38,254 nt of DNA, taken from the IMG/VR virus record IMGVR_UViG_3300017708_000698, positions 1 through 38,254 of that record; one strand, 5' to 3'. This document shows positions 1 through 11,324 of the stretch, piece by piece. A model generated the notes under the pieces. It did not search any database. It had not been told where the DNA came from and saw only the letters and a program-made list of their open reading frames with translations. Within the stretch, counting starts at the first letter, position 1, and each line of letters begins with the position of its first letter. Source of the stretch: a virus. The translations under genes were made by a program, and so were the position numbers.

Positions 1-3000
1 CTGCTATTTTTATCATCCCAAGCCTCAGGCGCTTCTATTTTATTCAAACCGTTTATTCTATTAGGCGCAAGATAAAATCTAACTTTCCAGTCACTACCGT
101 CGGCTATAACTTCTCTAGAATGATAGCAAGCAAATCTAGTATTAGTTGCCTGATGTAATCTAATCCAACCCGATGCTGGTAATTGTTCTAATGTTGTTTG
201 TGAACCACTCGATGGGCTATCTATGTAATTACCAGTAGCGCTATTATTTACGTAAGTAGATGTGCCAGCAAGCGGTATCCACCCGTATCTATCTTGACGC
301 ATTGCATTACCCATAGATGGCATATGTGTGCCGCCGAGTGACTTGAGTGCCCCAGCGCCGGGGAATGCGTTTATTGCAGCACCTAGTACAGTAGCGAGTT
401 CTTCACCGTTCTGACAACGTGTCGCATCTACTACGATGTATTCCATCTTTGCATCTGCCGTTGCTACGGCCTCACTACCGTTTCCTATGTAATCTAGAAT
501 GCGCCCCGTAAGCACACCCGATGTTCTAAATGCAGTGGGATGTATTTGGTTTGCACGTTCCCAATTACTACTCAATACTCTAGCGGCAGATTTACCCGCG
601 TGTGGTGGATTAAATGTAAGTTGGTTGTCTAACCATGAGCCACCCGGATGAAAACCACCATCCATGTGCCACACTGTATCTGCCGCCATAGCAATACCGA
701 ATCCGATAGTAGGCGTATGCATCTTAGGATGTATATGTGTTAAGTCATATCCTATTTGCGCTGTACCTGTAATATCATATGGTGTATTGTCGTTGAACTG
801 TTGACCGTAGTGCCTACCGTGTTCAGGTCTTTGTGAGAACTTACCCTTCCAACAATATCCAGCAGGGCTTTCCCAATTTACCATCGCTCTCCAATGGAAG
901 CCCGCAGTAGCGTCATAGTATACCTTACTTGGTGGCATAAAATTATACTTATCATTATCAATTTGATTCGGGAACATGTGTCTTGAATTACCTATTGTTT
1001 CGTCTAATGGTATAGAAGCCCACGTACTACCGCTTACGATAACTCTACCCGGAAACGGCTCTTTGGTATTAGCGGCGTTACCACTATCTGCGTCTGCTAC
1101 TTCTTGTGTAAATGGGAATGCTTGACCCGGACCAAATATTAGGTAAGTGGTCTTACTATCTGTACCATCTGCGTGGTCCTCATATCGTGCAGTCGGATGA
1201 GCAAACCTTAGTACAAGTGGTACTGGTTTCGCTTTTATCTCACCTGTACTATACGTTACACTACCTTTAGATAAATCAGGTGCTAGTATGTTCTGTTGAT
1301 TGAATGCAGGTGGTGTAATACTACCACGATGTTGATTACACAACGCAGCGCCGGGGAAGAAAGCAAACATTGCATTTCCGTCTAACATAGCGTAACTCGT
1401 AGATATTTCATTTGCATTCTGTAATCCAGTTACACCAGTTGGTCCAGTAGAATATGGATGGGTGTAGAAAGTAGAATAGTCGTTCTGCGTACCATCGTTT
1501 ACGTCGAGTGTTACACCGCTAAATCCACCACCAAAGAACAACGGTACACTGTGGTCTTTGCTACTCTTACCACCACGGAAGTAGACTATTGGCTCAGAGA
1601 ATACGCTACCGATAGAGCGCAGCCCATCGAACTCTTTCTTTACATGGTGTTGTAATAGGTTTGCATTACCCGGTGCGCTGGGAAAATTATCAGATGTAAA
1701 TGCTGTTGACCAATTTAATTCTGTTTCACAAGCAGCACCACCGATACTTTCTGTTCGGATAAAGTGTTTATCGTTTAACCATACTTTCTTTCTTTCACCA
1801 ATAGGGTGTATTCGATGATTAGTAGTTGTAATACCACTTGGTACTAAAAATGGGAACATATTTGCGCTAACGGTTAATTTCGTAGCCCAATCGCTTTGAC
1901 TAGCACCATAGTGTATTTGTGGATTATCTATCATAGGTAAAATGTGGTCACCACATGAACGAGTGAAATTAATACCTTTTAGATTTTCTTTCCAAGATTT
2001 AGTGTCTACATTAATATTAGAAGAATCAACTAAGTTAGGCGACGCTGTATTAGAGTTAGGTCCGTATGCAACGGTTTTTATTTCTAACAAATTGTAGGGT
2101 ATATATCCACAATCTATACCTTTACTAGAATCTATATCTGAATCTGTAATAGCACGTGATGTGTGAAATTGCCAACCAAAGTTATTCTTTTCAGATGATA
2201 TGATTTCGCCAAACTCAAGATGGGCTGCGTGTATCCCAAAGTCCTTTCGTAAATTAGCGGTATACTTTGTACTTAGAGGTACTATCGGACTTTGTATATT
2301 AAACGCTTTAATTCGTATCGCGTTTGCAGATACGCCCCAATCACCAAATGTACGCCCGTCAGTAGCATACATCTCTCTACAATCAAACACATGTCCTTCT
2401 TCTGTATTTACTTCATTACCTGCGTTTATTGCAGCAGCAGTTGCGGCAGCCATCAACTCATCGGTAACAAGAGTAGTCCAGTTTAAGACAGGTGTAATAA
2501 GTATTTCAGATGGTATAGTGGGTAACCCATTACATCCGTAGAACTTGTATATTGCACAACCGTTTGTAACGGTAGGAAGAACTGTTCTTGTATTGTAAGA
2601 AATTGTATGTCCTACATCAGCAGTCGAATCAAAATCAGTTATTTGTATAATTCCTTTTTGTTTTGGAAATCCTAAGTAACCAGCAATATCTCCAGCAGCA
2701 TTTACGCCGCGTTGCTCTATTATATCATCGCCACCATGAGTTGCGCTTCCAACTCTAAACGGTGCTTTATCAAAAGTAACAGTCATTGTGTCGCCGCTTA
2801 TTGATGCGCTGACATGAGTAACAGCGCCGGGCGTAGATACACCTCTCCATCTAGCACCTTTCCAATTCTGTGCAGTTTCACTCACTGTGCCTGTTGCTTC
2901 AAGTCTACCAGTAGCATCGCCAGTACCATGCATGTGTTTACCTATTGTGAATCCGCCTTGACCCACATCTCTATCATCAAAGAAAATGCAGACTTCTTCT

Positions 3001-6000
3001 TCTATTGTATTAGGTAATACCGTATTTTGATTTGCAAACGTATCTTCTGCTTTCCGATAAATGTATCTTATTCCGTCTTCTGAACCTAAATTATCTCTAA
3101 ATCTAAATCCATACAATTCGCCCTTACCTACTGAATCAGATAATTTATCGGCAGTTGGTACGTGAGAACTGTAATCTGTTCTAGGAGAAGAACCATATCT
3201 CTTGTCAAACTTAGTATCTCCGTTTTTACCAAAGCCCCAAGTTCCGGCATCCGGTGCCCAACCCGGTACACCGCTTGCTACTAATCCGCCAAAGTTTATT
3301 CTTGAGATAGCCTTTTTACCAACTCTTAAACCCTTGACTAATGAAGATGATGAACCTTTAATGTCTAAAGATTCTGTGTTTATTGTGTTATGGCTCTTAC
3401 CACTTATAGAATCAGACACTGCTCTCAATACGCTACTATCTTCAAACTCAGCGACACTTGCTATGTCTTCGCCGCTTTCTACCGATGTAACGTATTGTTG
3501 TAGTGTGGTAATGGGGGCAAACGGTCTACCATGCTTGTTCAATGGCATAGGTGCTGGGTGCATATTTTCACCCTCTCTTTCGTCAGGCAAAGCCCAAAAG
3601 TTACGCCATCTTCCACCATGTCCTACTAAGAATTGTGGTTGATAGACACTCTGTCCTTTACTATTATCAAGCCACACACAGAAGTTTCTACCACTTGCGC
3701 CCGGCACTGTACTATGTATGACAATGGTGTACCCTGTATCCCCATTTAGGTCTTGTACCTCTCTACCTATGTGAGCGCGTATGTATCCCATGTGAGTACC
3801 CTTGTCACCATTATCTACATTCCAAAACGGTGAAGGGTCGTGTGCTGAACCAGTTAGTAGTCTACCGTTTAACGCCGCATGTTGATTGATTAATCTAACA
3901 GCCTCTTCTGTTGCAGACAATGTATCTACAACACCGTCTTTTTGACTAATCTCACCTAAATCCAATGTTAAACGTCTAACGAAGTCCATGTCTTTCCACT
4001 GCGGTAGATGTTGTAATCTACTCTCAGTATGACTGGTCAAATCTAAAGATGAACTTCTAATACCCTTTAGACACAAGAATGCTGGTATAACTCTAGTACC
4101 ATCAGGTGTATCGAAGAAAGTAGATGGGTCTCTAAGTGTAGCACCAGTAGTACCTTCTCTAAGTTCTATTAATTTTCTAGTAAATATATCAGACTCATCA
4201 ATAGGTATTCTTGAAAAAGCATGATACAAGTTTGCGGTTTTATACAATGCAACACTATCGTTAGTTCTAGGCGTTAAACTATATCCTGTTGAAAGTCCAC
4301 TAACTTCTCCACCATAGGAATATCCCGTATGTACGTGATGACCGTGTGCTTTACCGTATAATCTAGCGCCATCTATTTTTCTACCATCTGTTGGTAAAGC
4401 CGTACTCAAACTAGCAATAGTTGTACTATCGATTAAATCGCTAGTATGTCTATTCGCTAAATCGTGTGCGTAAGCGCTTTCTATATACTTAGATTGTTGA
4501 GTACTTCGTATGTATGGGTTTTGAGATAAAAAGCCGTTTGTAACATCTATTTGCGTAGTCCATGGACTTGGACCTGAACCGTTGTACGCAGCGTTGACTT
4601 TGTGTAATTCTGTTCTACTTGTACCGCCGCTTTCTACCACTTCTTTAGGCCAACCTATTTGTGTAGCCTGTGAACTAGTCTGCACTTGCATGTGTATATC
4701 TTGGAATGCGATGAACTCTTTGTCATGTGCCACATTGTATAGTAATACACGTGTGTGCTCGTCGGTAGATAAGTAAGGGTCGATATAGGCTACAACAGGT
4801 GCTTGTGCTGATGTAAGTCCAAGTGCTAGATAGTTCTCTTCAACTGTTCTGTTTACGTGTTGCACATAGTTTCTTGCAGTTTCTAAACAAGTATTACCAA
4901 TCAAGAAGTTTTCTAAAGGTATGCTGTCTCTTGGATTAGTTGTATCTAATTCACCTGCACCATTATCAAACGCATTCCATACTTGTGACTCGTCTAACAC
5001 ACCTCTACTCTTAGCAAACAAACCCTCAACCGCATGTGGGTTGTTATACGACATATTTGCCCATACGGTATCACCGTTACGAAATCCTCCGGGCGCATAT
5101 GGATTAATCCATGTGGCGTTTAGTACAGCGTCTTTATCTTCATAGTCGCCAGTCCATACTGCAAGTTTAGCATTAGATGGAATAATTGGCCCAGTAGCAG
5201 TTAAAGTAACCGTTTGAGTGCCGTTTGCATCAGCACTACCAATACTACTAACTAACCCTATTCTTCGTATTTTGTCCGTTCCGGTATCTTCCCAATAGTA
5301 GAGCGTATCGCCTTTTTTGACGTTCATACCATGTAGGTCATTGACGTTTTTACCACTAGCACCGTCAATAGTTATGGTAGATGATGTGCTTCCATTTGCA
5401 GTAATTGTGACATCAGTGATGTTTAGGCTGTTCTTCAATTCACGATAGTATTGAGAACCATCAGCAACTTCTGCTGTAATTGCTGTACCAAGAATACTTC
5501 TACATTTTCTTGCTAATGTTATTTTAGCACCTTCGGGCAAACCGTCTGTTTGTAAGTTTTCATCATCGCTAACGGTTCTTGCTGTTCCAGCGCCTATGGT
5601 TATGGTGGTTGCTGTTACCGCCGTTACCACCCCTACAATAACACCCCCATCATCGTAAAGATTACTACCTACTGAAAATACAGTAGTAGCATCCACCCCT
5701 TCAACGTCAAATGCTGAGGTAGTACCTCCGGCTGTTATGTTTTTCTTAATCACGCCCGTAGAGTATTTATTTGGGGTAAATCCTGTTGATGTATTGTAAA
5801 CAAGCACAATACTGTTATCAGGTACTGCTGGTATTATACCGCCAGCACTATTGAAACCTAGCGCTGTTATATGACCGTGATATTGGAACTTGTGGGTGGT
5901 TCCATTATCATCGTATTGTACTTCGTACCCTAAATCTCCAACAGCAGAAGGGGCATTGGCTAACACATCGTATCCCAAGTTAGGAAACTGAGCGAAATCA

Positions 6001-9000
6001 TCAGCATTCAGAGTCACTATTATTGCTTTATCCCCACCTGCTAACGATTCTGTTTTTGTGGTTAAAGTCGTACCATTAGCACGCTTAGATTGTATTTTTG
6101 CAGCGTGTGGATTACTTTCAGGTCCAGCCTTAAACTCAACTGCGCTAACATACTGACGTAATCCATAATCTACATTACCCCCTTGTGTTTTAACACTAGC
6201 AGCATCGTGATAATATTCATCTCTATCTTCATAATCAGATGATGGTGTAAAATCATCAGAACTAATCGGAATCCCATTATCATCAAAAGTAGCACCGCCC
6301 ACGAATACAGCGATACCCGCCTCTAAACTTTCGTGGAAACCACTGCTATATCCGTATGTATTCGGGTTATCAAATAACACAAGATGGTCGCTACCAATTG
6401 ATTCATACCAAGACCATTCGCCATTAGCAAGCCATACTTTTCTATATCTGTAAGCGTTTTGTATACCTTTGTAAGACGCTGTACTTGTAGATGTGGAGGG
6501 GAATACACTAACGTCTTTTACGTATAATTTATCATTAGATGCGTCATATTCAGTAATCGTAGTTGAATTAATATATTCTCTATTCGCTAATGCTATTGAA
6601 TAAGCGGATTGTACTTCTCTATCTGCTGGTACAGTATCTATCATTCTCCGACCAACAGGGCTAGGATTGTACGTGTGTGCGGTGTGTGTAGCATCTACAT
6701 GAATCTTAAATGCGTTATCAGGACCAACAGATGGGGCAAAGAATTGTTTAGAGAAAAACGGTATTTCTGCAACTGCTCTAGTACTAGCGTATTGAGTACC
6801 TAGTTGGTAATCATGTTGCACATCATTCATAGTTTGATGCATTCTATCGTTTACAGTAGTGCCGTTTTCTAATTTGCTTTGTTCACCGAAATTAGGTTCA
6901 TTGTATATTGTAAAATTACTTTCTACACTTAAATCACCAGTATAAGCATTTTTACTAAATCCGGTTTGATTTAGTAAACCCGCTATGGTGGTATGTTCAG
7001 TACCATCTGCTTCAATAAAATCTCCACTTCCTTCTGTGGCTGCACTAAAAACGAATGTACTTCCGGTTTTAGTATCGTATTTTGCACTACTTCCGTCAGA
7101 AAAATAGACTTTACCATAACGAGTAAATCCATACGTACCCCAACTGGCTAAGTCTTCGCTTTTATTATTCAAAGGCACAACGTGTAAAGTAGACGTTCCA
7201 CTAGATACCGTGAACTTGGTTACAGTAACCGCATACGACCTGCGTGTAGAGTACGCTTCGTGTGCTAACATACTGCGCTGGAATACTGGCCTAGTATCCA
7301 TAGCGCCTTGACCCGGACCACCAAGTGTAACAGTGACAACAGGTGCATTAGGCTCTATCTCTTTGACTATATGCGAGTCAGGACTACCTTTGCCAGTAAA
7401 ATCAATTGAATTGGATACTAGGCTATCTCCTACACCGATGCAACTTAGTGTAGTGTAACCGCCCTCATCACCTTCACTCTCTTCTATCGACCTTACTTTC
7501 GCTCTACTCATTAAGTAAAGTATAGTTGCGCTATTAAACGTAGTAGATAAATTAACATTAGCAAGTTGCATACTTCTTCTTCGGTCAGTAGGCTGAATGA
7601 AGATTCTAAAATCAGCGTTATCTCTACCTGTTAAAATGTGATTATCTATTATATCGTATGTTTCGTGAATAGGGGATGAAGAAGATACAGTTCCGGTATC
7701 GAACTGCCCAGCAGACCCGCTATCTAACACTACATCAGGGGCTATTCTAGAATAATTACCTTTATCGGTCAAGGTTTTAGTTTGATTTATTTTGTTTAGA
7801 AACAATTTATTGAATGCAGATTCATGTACGCCGCTTGTACTCACAGATTCAATTATGGCTTTCGGTGTACCGTTTTGTATAGAATCTGCATTATTTCTTG
7901 GGGTATAATTAACGGGCGTTAACGATTCATCAACTTCTGTATCAGCAGAATATCCTTCCGATGTGTCTCCCACTAAACCATGTTCCTGTACTATTGGACT
8001 ATCAATACCCACATCGCTTCTATTCACATCTATGTATCCGCCGGGCGCATGTAACGTCATACCTGAACTAATCGCATGAATTATAGAATCGTAAATATAC
8101 TCTGAGCCACTCACTAATGTATCGGATGAAGGTACGGTTTTTTCCACCATTAGTAGAGGCTGCACAGTACCGCTCATACTTGCCCCAGTCAAATCAATCG
8201 CATTGTAATGTATCTCTACAAATGGAGAAAGAGATGGTGTCAAGTCTGTTAATCTAGGTACGTGTAATATAGCGACTCTACTTTCTTTAGAAGGCGTAAC
8301 GTGATAATCTCTAATGTTGCTATCATGGTGTGTTTCATCGTTATTCGCATCGTACTTGTTGTATTGAGGTATTGGACCTTTTAGAGCGAAGGGTGTATAA
8401 TTAAAATTAGGACCACCTATTGCGATTAACTTTCTTTTCCCAGTAGGCGGGCTACCAGTACCGTTGTAAGAATTGTATGCTACTGTTACTGTGCTAGAAC
8501 TAACAACGTTTTCTATGACCACACTATTAAAATCTCTATACACATCTACTAGACTATTTACGCTAACTTGTTTTTCTATTCCTTTATGCATATCGCTATA
8601 CATCACGTCAACAATATCTGCGTTACCGTTTCCTTGTTGGTCTATTATTTCATCAATAGCCTTCGGTAACATACGCAAGTAACTATGTCCTTCGACATGA
8701 TTCTTGATGTGTCTACCGCTATGTCCTATTTGGAAATCTTCGCTTAGAGTCGTAGGCCACACTACCGCAAATGGATTATTTGCATCAGATGTGCTTGTGG
8801 CAATTGCACTAGAATAAACAAATCCGTGGTTTTCAAAATCACTTTCATCAATTATCATTTGCCCAGTTCTATCTATAATCTGAGAACCGTAATGCGGGGG
8901 TTGATACGGATTGCCAGTCGAAGAATCAAGCAACATATCTGCACTTACCACAACAAAGTGGTTATCGACACCTGAGGTTCTAGTGTGTAATGCACTACGC

Positions 9001-10184
9001 AAACCGTTTGCAGATGTAGCAAAATCAAGATGAATACTGGATACTAACATATTACCCGTATTCACATTAATATTATGCAATCTTACTCTCTCAGGCGGTT
9101 TGTTATTCGGTGCTTTTGTATCGGGGTCAATCCCATCGGGATTGATTAGAAGGTTATATGGCGTATGTGACACAGAATGTTCAACAAGAGTACCCGATAG
9201 AGAATCTAACACCTTGTAATCTCCACTTGAATAATTATGAACTCCTGTCGTATCTTTAGAAAATACATAATTACCTGACACACTAGACAATCCAGTGAGT
9301 TTTTTCGCTAAATCAATAGCATCGGTTGTGCTCATACTGATTTGTGATATTGTTACACTCTGTCCGTCTATCTGCGTGCTGTTATTGGCAATTGAAGAAA
9401 ACGTATATACTGTTTCAATAGGGGCAATAGGCTCTTCAAATCTGTATAGAAGTAAAGTGTCACTATCAGATAAAGGACTGTTGCCTTCTATCATTGATGT
9501 TTTGAATGATGTATTAAGATGAATACCCTCCATTATCCCTCTAAACTGACCACCTTTACCACCAATGTATGTTTGCTTAGTTGATTTTTTTAATATTAAA
9601 CCTCTATTTTTTATAGATTGTCTTACAACTAATTCTCCATTAATGAATAAGTCTATTGCATCACTTTTCACAGCCGCTATTACATGAATCAAAGGTCTAT
9701 GATTTTTGTTTAATTCAGTTGCATCGTCTCTACTTCCAACAAATCTATTGTATGAATCTTGTAGACCCTGATACTCAATATGAGGGTACACAGTTCCTTC
9801 GTATCTATCTGTTTCTAAGGTTGCCGTGGTCAGAAAATAACTTTCTTCACCACCTTCACCTTCCATGTATACTTCAAAAGATGCAGGTCCGGGCGTGTCT
9901 ATGTGACCGAGTGAAAGTTTGTACTGACCTTCTTTCTCTATTATTGTACCGCCGCAATCGGGCATCACCCACGCTTCTATCGTTAGAAATCCATTATTTA
10001 TTCCCGATGTTGCAGAATTATCGCGTGTAGATAATGGAGCATTTTCAGATAAAATAACTCGCACATCATCAGTACCTCTTGTGGTTCTATGACCTAACTC
10101 ACTAAAATCGCCTTCGGGAACTATAATGCTGTCAGTAATACCGTTAAAGAAAAATCCATGTGTTTTACGACTAATTACTGTCAT
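1..10184 (-). CDS. Giant LamG-domain tail fibre/adhesin, 3' end outside window
   Basis: One uninterrupted reading frame starts at ATG 10184, with AAGGGGGT just upstream, and is still open at base 1, giving at least 3394 residues with the C-terminus missing. I read the frame in several places (near 10.1, 8.4, 7.0, 6.0, 5.0 and 0.1 kb) and found continuous, protein-like sequence. Residues about 12-250 look like a concanavalin A-like LamG domain: FLTIEAWV (66-73), IDLFINGELV (177-186), YIGG...FRGIMEGIHL (206-223) and LLLYRFEE (244-251). The rest is beta-rich, Gly/Thr/Ser/Asn-rich sequence that I cannot assign. LamG folds bind glycans or proteins. With its position after the tape measure and a tail protein, this suggests a receptor-binding tail fibre or tip protein on the virion surface. 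Its size is extreme for a tail protein. Function is inferred; the single long frame is seen directly. Confidence 0.9.
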   Translation of the reverse strand, partial: MTVISRKTHGFFFNGITDSIIVPEGDFSELGHRTTRGTDDVRVILSENAPLSTRDNSATSGINNGFLTIEAWVMPDCGGTIIEKEGQYKLSLGHIDTPGPASFEVYMEGEGGEESYFLTTATLETDRYEGTVYPHIEYQGLQDSYNRFVGSRDDATELNKNHRPLIHVIAAVKSDAIDLFINGELVVRQSIKNRGLILKKSTKQTYIGGKGGQFRGIMEGIHLNTSFKTSMIEGNSPLSDSDTLLLYRFEEPIAPIETVYTFSSIANNSTQIDGQSVTISQISMSTTDAIDLAKKLTGLSSVSGNYVFSKDTTGVHNYSSGDYKVLDSLSGTLVEHSVSHTPYNLLINPDGIDPDTKAPNNKPPERVRLHNINVNTGNMLVSSIHLDFATSANGLRSALHTRTSGVDNHFVVVSADMLLDSSTGNPYQPPHYGSQIIDRTGQMIIDESDFENHGFVYSSAIATSTSDANNPFAVVWPTTLSEDFQIGHSGRHIKNHVEGHSYLRMLPKAIDEIIDQQGNGNADIVDVMYSDMHKGIEKQVSVNSLVDVYRDFNSVVIENVVSSSTVTVAYNSYNGTGSPPTGKRKLIAIGGPNFNYTPFALKGPIPQYNKYDANNDETHHDSNIRDYHVTPSKESRVAILHVPRLTDLTPSLSPFVEIHYNAIDLTGASMSGTVQPLLMVEKTVPSSDTLVSGSEYIYDSIIHAISSGMTLHAPGGYIDVNRSDVGIDSPIVQEHGLVGDTSEGYSADTEVDESLTPVNYTPRNNADSIQNGTPKAIIESVSTSGVHESAFNKLFLNKINQTKTLTDKGNYSRIAPDVVLDSGSAGQFDTGTVSSSSPIHETYDIIDNHILTGRDNADFRIFIQPTDRRRSMQLANVNLSTTFNSATILYLMSRAKVRSIEESEGDEGGYTTLSCIGVGDSLVSNSIDFTGKGSPDSHIVKEIEPNAPVVTVTLGGPGQGAMDTRPVFQRSMLAHEAYSTRRSYAVTVTKFTVSSGTSTLHVVPLNNKSEDLASWGTYGFTRYGKVYFSDGSSAKYDTKTGSTFVFSAATEGSGDFIEADGTEHTTIAGLLNQTGFSKNAYTGDLSVESNFTIYNEPNFGEQSKLENGTTVNDRMHQTMNDVQHDYQLGTQYASTRAVAEIPFFSKQFFAPSVGPDNAFKIHVDATHTAHTYNPSPVGRRMIDTVPADREVQSAYSIALANREYINSTTITEYDASNDKLYVKDVSVFPSTSTSTASYKGIQNAYRYRKVWLANGEWSWYESIGSDHLVLFDNPNTYGYSSGFHESLEAGIAVFVGGATFDDNGIPISSDDFTPSSDYEDRDEYYHDAASVKTQGGNVDYGLRQYVSAVEFKAGPESNPHAAKIQSKRANGTTLTTKTESLAGGDKAIIVTLNADDFAQFPNLGYDVLANAPSAVGDLGYEVQYDDNGTTHKFQYHGHITALGFNSAGGIIPAVPDNSIVLVYNTSTGFTPNKYSTGVIKKNITAGGTTSAFDVEGVDATTVFSVGSNLYDDGGVIVGVVTAVTATTITIGAGTARTVSDDENLQTDGLPEGAKITLARKCRSILGTAITAEVADGSQYYRELKNSLNITDVTITANGSTSSTITIDGASGKNVNDLHGMNVKKGDTLYYWEDTGTDKIRRIGLVSSIGSADANGTQTVTLTATGPIIPSNAKLAVWTGDYEDKDAVLNATWINPYAPGGFRNGDTVWANMSYNNPHAVEGLFAKSRGVLDESQVWNAFDNGAGELDTTNPRDSIPLENFLIGNTCLETARNYVQHVNRTVEENYLALGLTSAQAPVVAYIDPYLSTDEHTRVLLYNVAHDKEFIAFQDIHMQVQTSSQATQIGWPKEVVESGGTSRTELHKVNAAYNGSGPSPWTTQIDVTNGFLSQNPYIRSTQQSKYIESAYAHDLANRHTSDLIDSTTIASLSTALPTDGRKIDGARLYGKAHGHHVHTGYSYGGEVSGLSTGYSLTPRTNDSVALYKTANLYHAFSRIPIDESDIFTRKLIELREGTTGATLRDPSTFFDTPDGTRVIPAFLCLKGIRSSSLDLTSHTESRLQHLPQWKDMDFVRRLTLDLGEISQKDGVVDTLSATEEAVRLINQHAALNGRLLTGSAHDPSPFWNVDNGDKGTHMGYIRAHIGREVQDLNGDTGYTIVIHSTVPGASGRNFCVWLDNSKGQSVYQPQFLVGHGGRWRNFWALPDEREGENMHPAPMPLNKHGRPFAPITTLQQYVTSVESGEDIASVAEFEDSSVLRAVSDSISGKSHNTINTESLDIKGSSSSLVKGLRVGKKAISRINFGGLVASGVPGWAPDAGTWGFGKNGDTKFDKRYGSSPRTDYSSHVPTADKLSDSVGKGELYGFRFRDNLGSEDGIRYIYRKAEDTFANQNTVLPNTIEEEVCIFFDDRDVGQGGFTIGKHMHGTGDATGRLEATGTVSETAQNWKGARWRGVSTPGAVTHVSASISGDTMTVTFDKAPFRVGSATHGGDDIIEQRGVNAAGDIAGYLGFPKQKGIIQITDFDSTADVGHTISYNTRTVLPTVTNGCAIYKFYGCNGLPTIPSEILITPVLNWTTLVTDELMAAATAAAINAGNEVNTEEGHVFDCREMYATDGRTFGDWGVSANAIRIKAFNIQSPIVPLSTKYTANLRKDFGIHAAHLEFGEIISSEKNNFGWQFHTSRAITDSDIDSSKGIDCGYIPYNLLEIKTVAYGPNSNTASPNLVDSSNINVDTKSWKENLKGINFTRSCGDHILPMIDNPQIHYGASQSDWATKLTVSANMFPFLVPSGITTTNHRIHPIGERKKVWLNDKHFIRTESIGGAACETELNWSTAFTSDNFPSAPGNANLLQHHVKKEFDGLRSIGSVFSEPIVYFRGGKSSKDHSVPLFFGGGFSGVTLDVNDGTQNDYSTFYTHPYSTGPTGVTGLQNANEISTSYAMLDGNAMFAFFPGAALCNQHRGSITPPAFNQQNILAPDLSKGSVTYSTGEIKAKPVPLVLRFAHPTARYEDHADGTDSKTTYLIFGPGQAFPFTQEVADADSGNAANTKEPFPGRVIVSGSTWASIPLDETIGNSRHMFPNQIDNDKYNFMPPSKVYYDATAGFHWRAMVNWESPAGYCWKGKFSQRPEHGRHYGQQFNDNTPYDITGTAQIGYDLTHIHPKMHTPTIGFGIAMAADTVWHMDGGFHPGGSWLDNQLTFNPPHAGKSAARVLSSNWERANQIHPTAFRTSGVLTGRILDYIGNGSEAVATADAKMEYIVVDATRCQNGEELATVLGAAINAFPGAGALKSLGGTHMPSMGNAMRQDRYGWIPLAGTSTYVNNSATGNYIDSPSSGSQTTLEQLPASGWIRLHQATNTRFACYHSREVIADGSDWKVRFYLAPNRINGLNKIEAPEAWDDKNS

Positions 10185-10195
10185 TCGATACCCCC

Positions 10196-11320
10196 TTAAC
10201 CTATTAACAACTTATCTATTGGTGCAAATATCATATTAAAATTATAAACAGATTCTCCGGCATCGTATGTAATATCAAACTTTTGAATCGACCCTGCAAT
10301 TCCCGTAGTAGTGCCCAAAAGACTTTCTGCAAACTTCACACTTGCAGGTTCGTCATTACCTTCCGACGTTTTTTCTTTACCGTTAAAAAATAATCCAGTA
10401 GGCATAAAGAAGTTTCTTGCAACATATAAATCACCACCAGTTGCTTTAATTGAAGAATTGTAAGGTATTTGTATACCAACAATATAATCTTTTTCACTAT
10501 CAACACGAAAAGATGAAATTGGATTCAACACCCCTCTTAAAGAACGTCTTGTACTATTGTTAATAACACCATACAAATCCATAGCCTTATCACCAGCAGA
10601 TTTTTTTACACTATCCGTACCTCCACCAAATGTCGCTCTATCAGGAAAATCAAGAAACGGATTACCATTAACCATAGTTGTGATTTTGAAATTAGGCGTT
10701 GTTCTTCTCATAGTGGTAGCACTACCTTTAGCAACCATTACAATGTTCACTACACAATTCATTGATACAGATTCATAATTAGTACCTTCACCTAGTGTAG
10801 CAGTAAAATCAGAACTTAGTTGATTATTAATATAATCTACAACTGCTGTTGCTAATTGAACTGATGTAGCGTCACTTGTGTTGACAAGTACAGTAGGGGT
10901 GCTATCTGCGCCACCATTAGATGAATAGGCAGTTGCGCCAGCAGAAGCAGTATTAGTGAAAGATATTGTTTTTTCTTGACTAGCCACTGCTGTGCTTAAA
11001 GTTTGCAGATGTAATTTATAATTAAGTAATGCTTCTAAATTAGAAGCCATGGTAAATCGCTGCCCTTCTTTTTGTTTACCAAAGTTAATTGAAGCGCTAT
11101 GGGCAGTGGCTAATGTTCCTTCTCTATCGTCTGCAATAATACCTTGAATATTTATCATGGCTTTATTTACGTTTAAGTCCATACCTATACGAAAACTTCC
11201 TGTAAGTGGTAAAGCAGACCCTCCGACTTTACGGCTAGTACTGAGAACCATAGTTGTAGCGTCTAGTTCAATGGTGTTACCATTTTCTTGTACTAATCTA
11301 ATCGGAATGCCCCCAGCCAT
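10196..11320 (-). CDS. Tail structural protein (candidate distal tail/baseplate)
   Basis: A 374-residue protein starting at ATG 11320 behind AAGGTGA; the GGTGA overlaps the end of the tape measure gene. The N-terminus has the pattern GSFRIGMDLNVNKAMI followed by INIQGIIADD (about residues 41-66), a short beta-strand segment, and the remainder is predicted mixed alpha/beta with a Ser/Thr/Ala-rich middle. No catalytic motif or signal peptide is seen. It lies between the tape measure protein and the giant adhesin, where siphovirus genomes usually encode the distal tail protein or hub that caps the tail tube. The role is inferred from position; I do not recognise the family. Confidence 0.85.
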   Translation of the reverse strand: MAGGIPIRLVQENGNTIELDATTMVLSTSRKVGGSALPLTGSFRIGMDLNVNKAMINIQGIIADDREGTLATAHSASINFGKQKEGQRFTMASNLEALLNYKLHLQTLSTAVASQEKTISFTNTASAGATAYSSNGGADSTPTVLVNTSDATSVQLATAVVDYINNQLSSDFTATLGEGTNYESVSMNCVVNIVMVAKGSATTMRRTTPNFKITTMVNGNPFLDFPDRATFGGGTDSVKKSAGDKAMDLYGVINNSTRRSLRGVLNPISSFRVDSEKDYIVGIQIPYNSSIKATGGDLYVARNFFMPTGLFFNGKEKTSEGNDEPASVKFAESLLGTTTGIAGSIQKFDITYDAGESVYNFNMIFAPIDKLLIG

Positions 11321-11324
11321 TCAA

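Noticed and set aside
1458-9522. Short plus-strand open frames (e.g. 2200-2541, 3202-3642, 4921-5145, 9295-9522)
   Set aside because: They lie antisense to the continuous giant gene, whose frame is open and protein-like throughout, and show no domain or good binding site.
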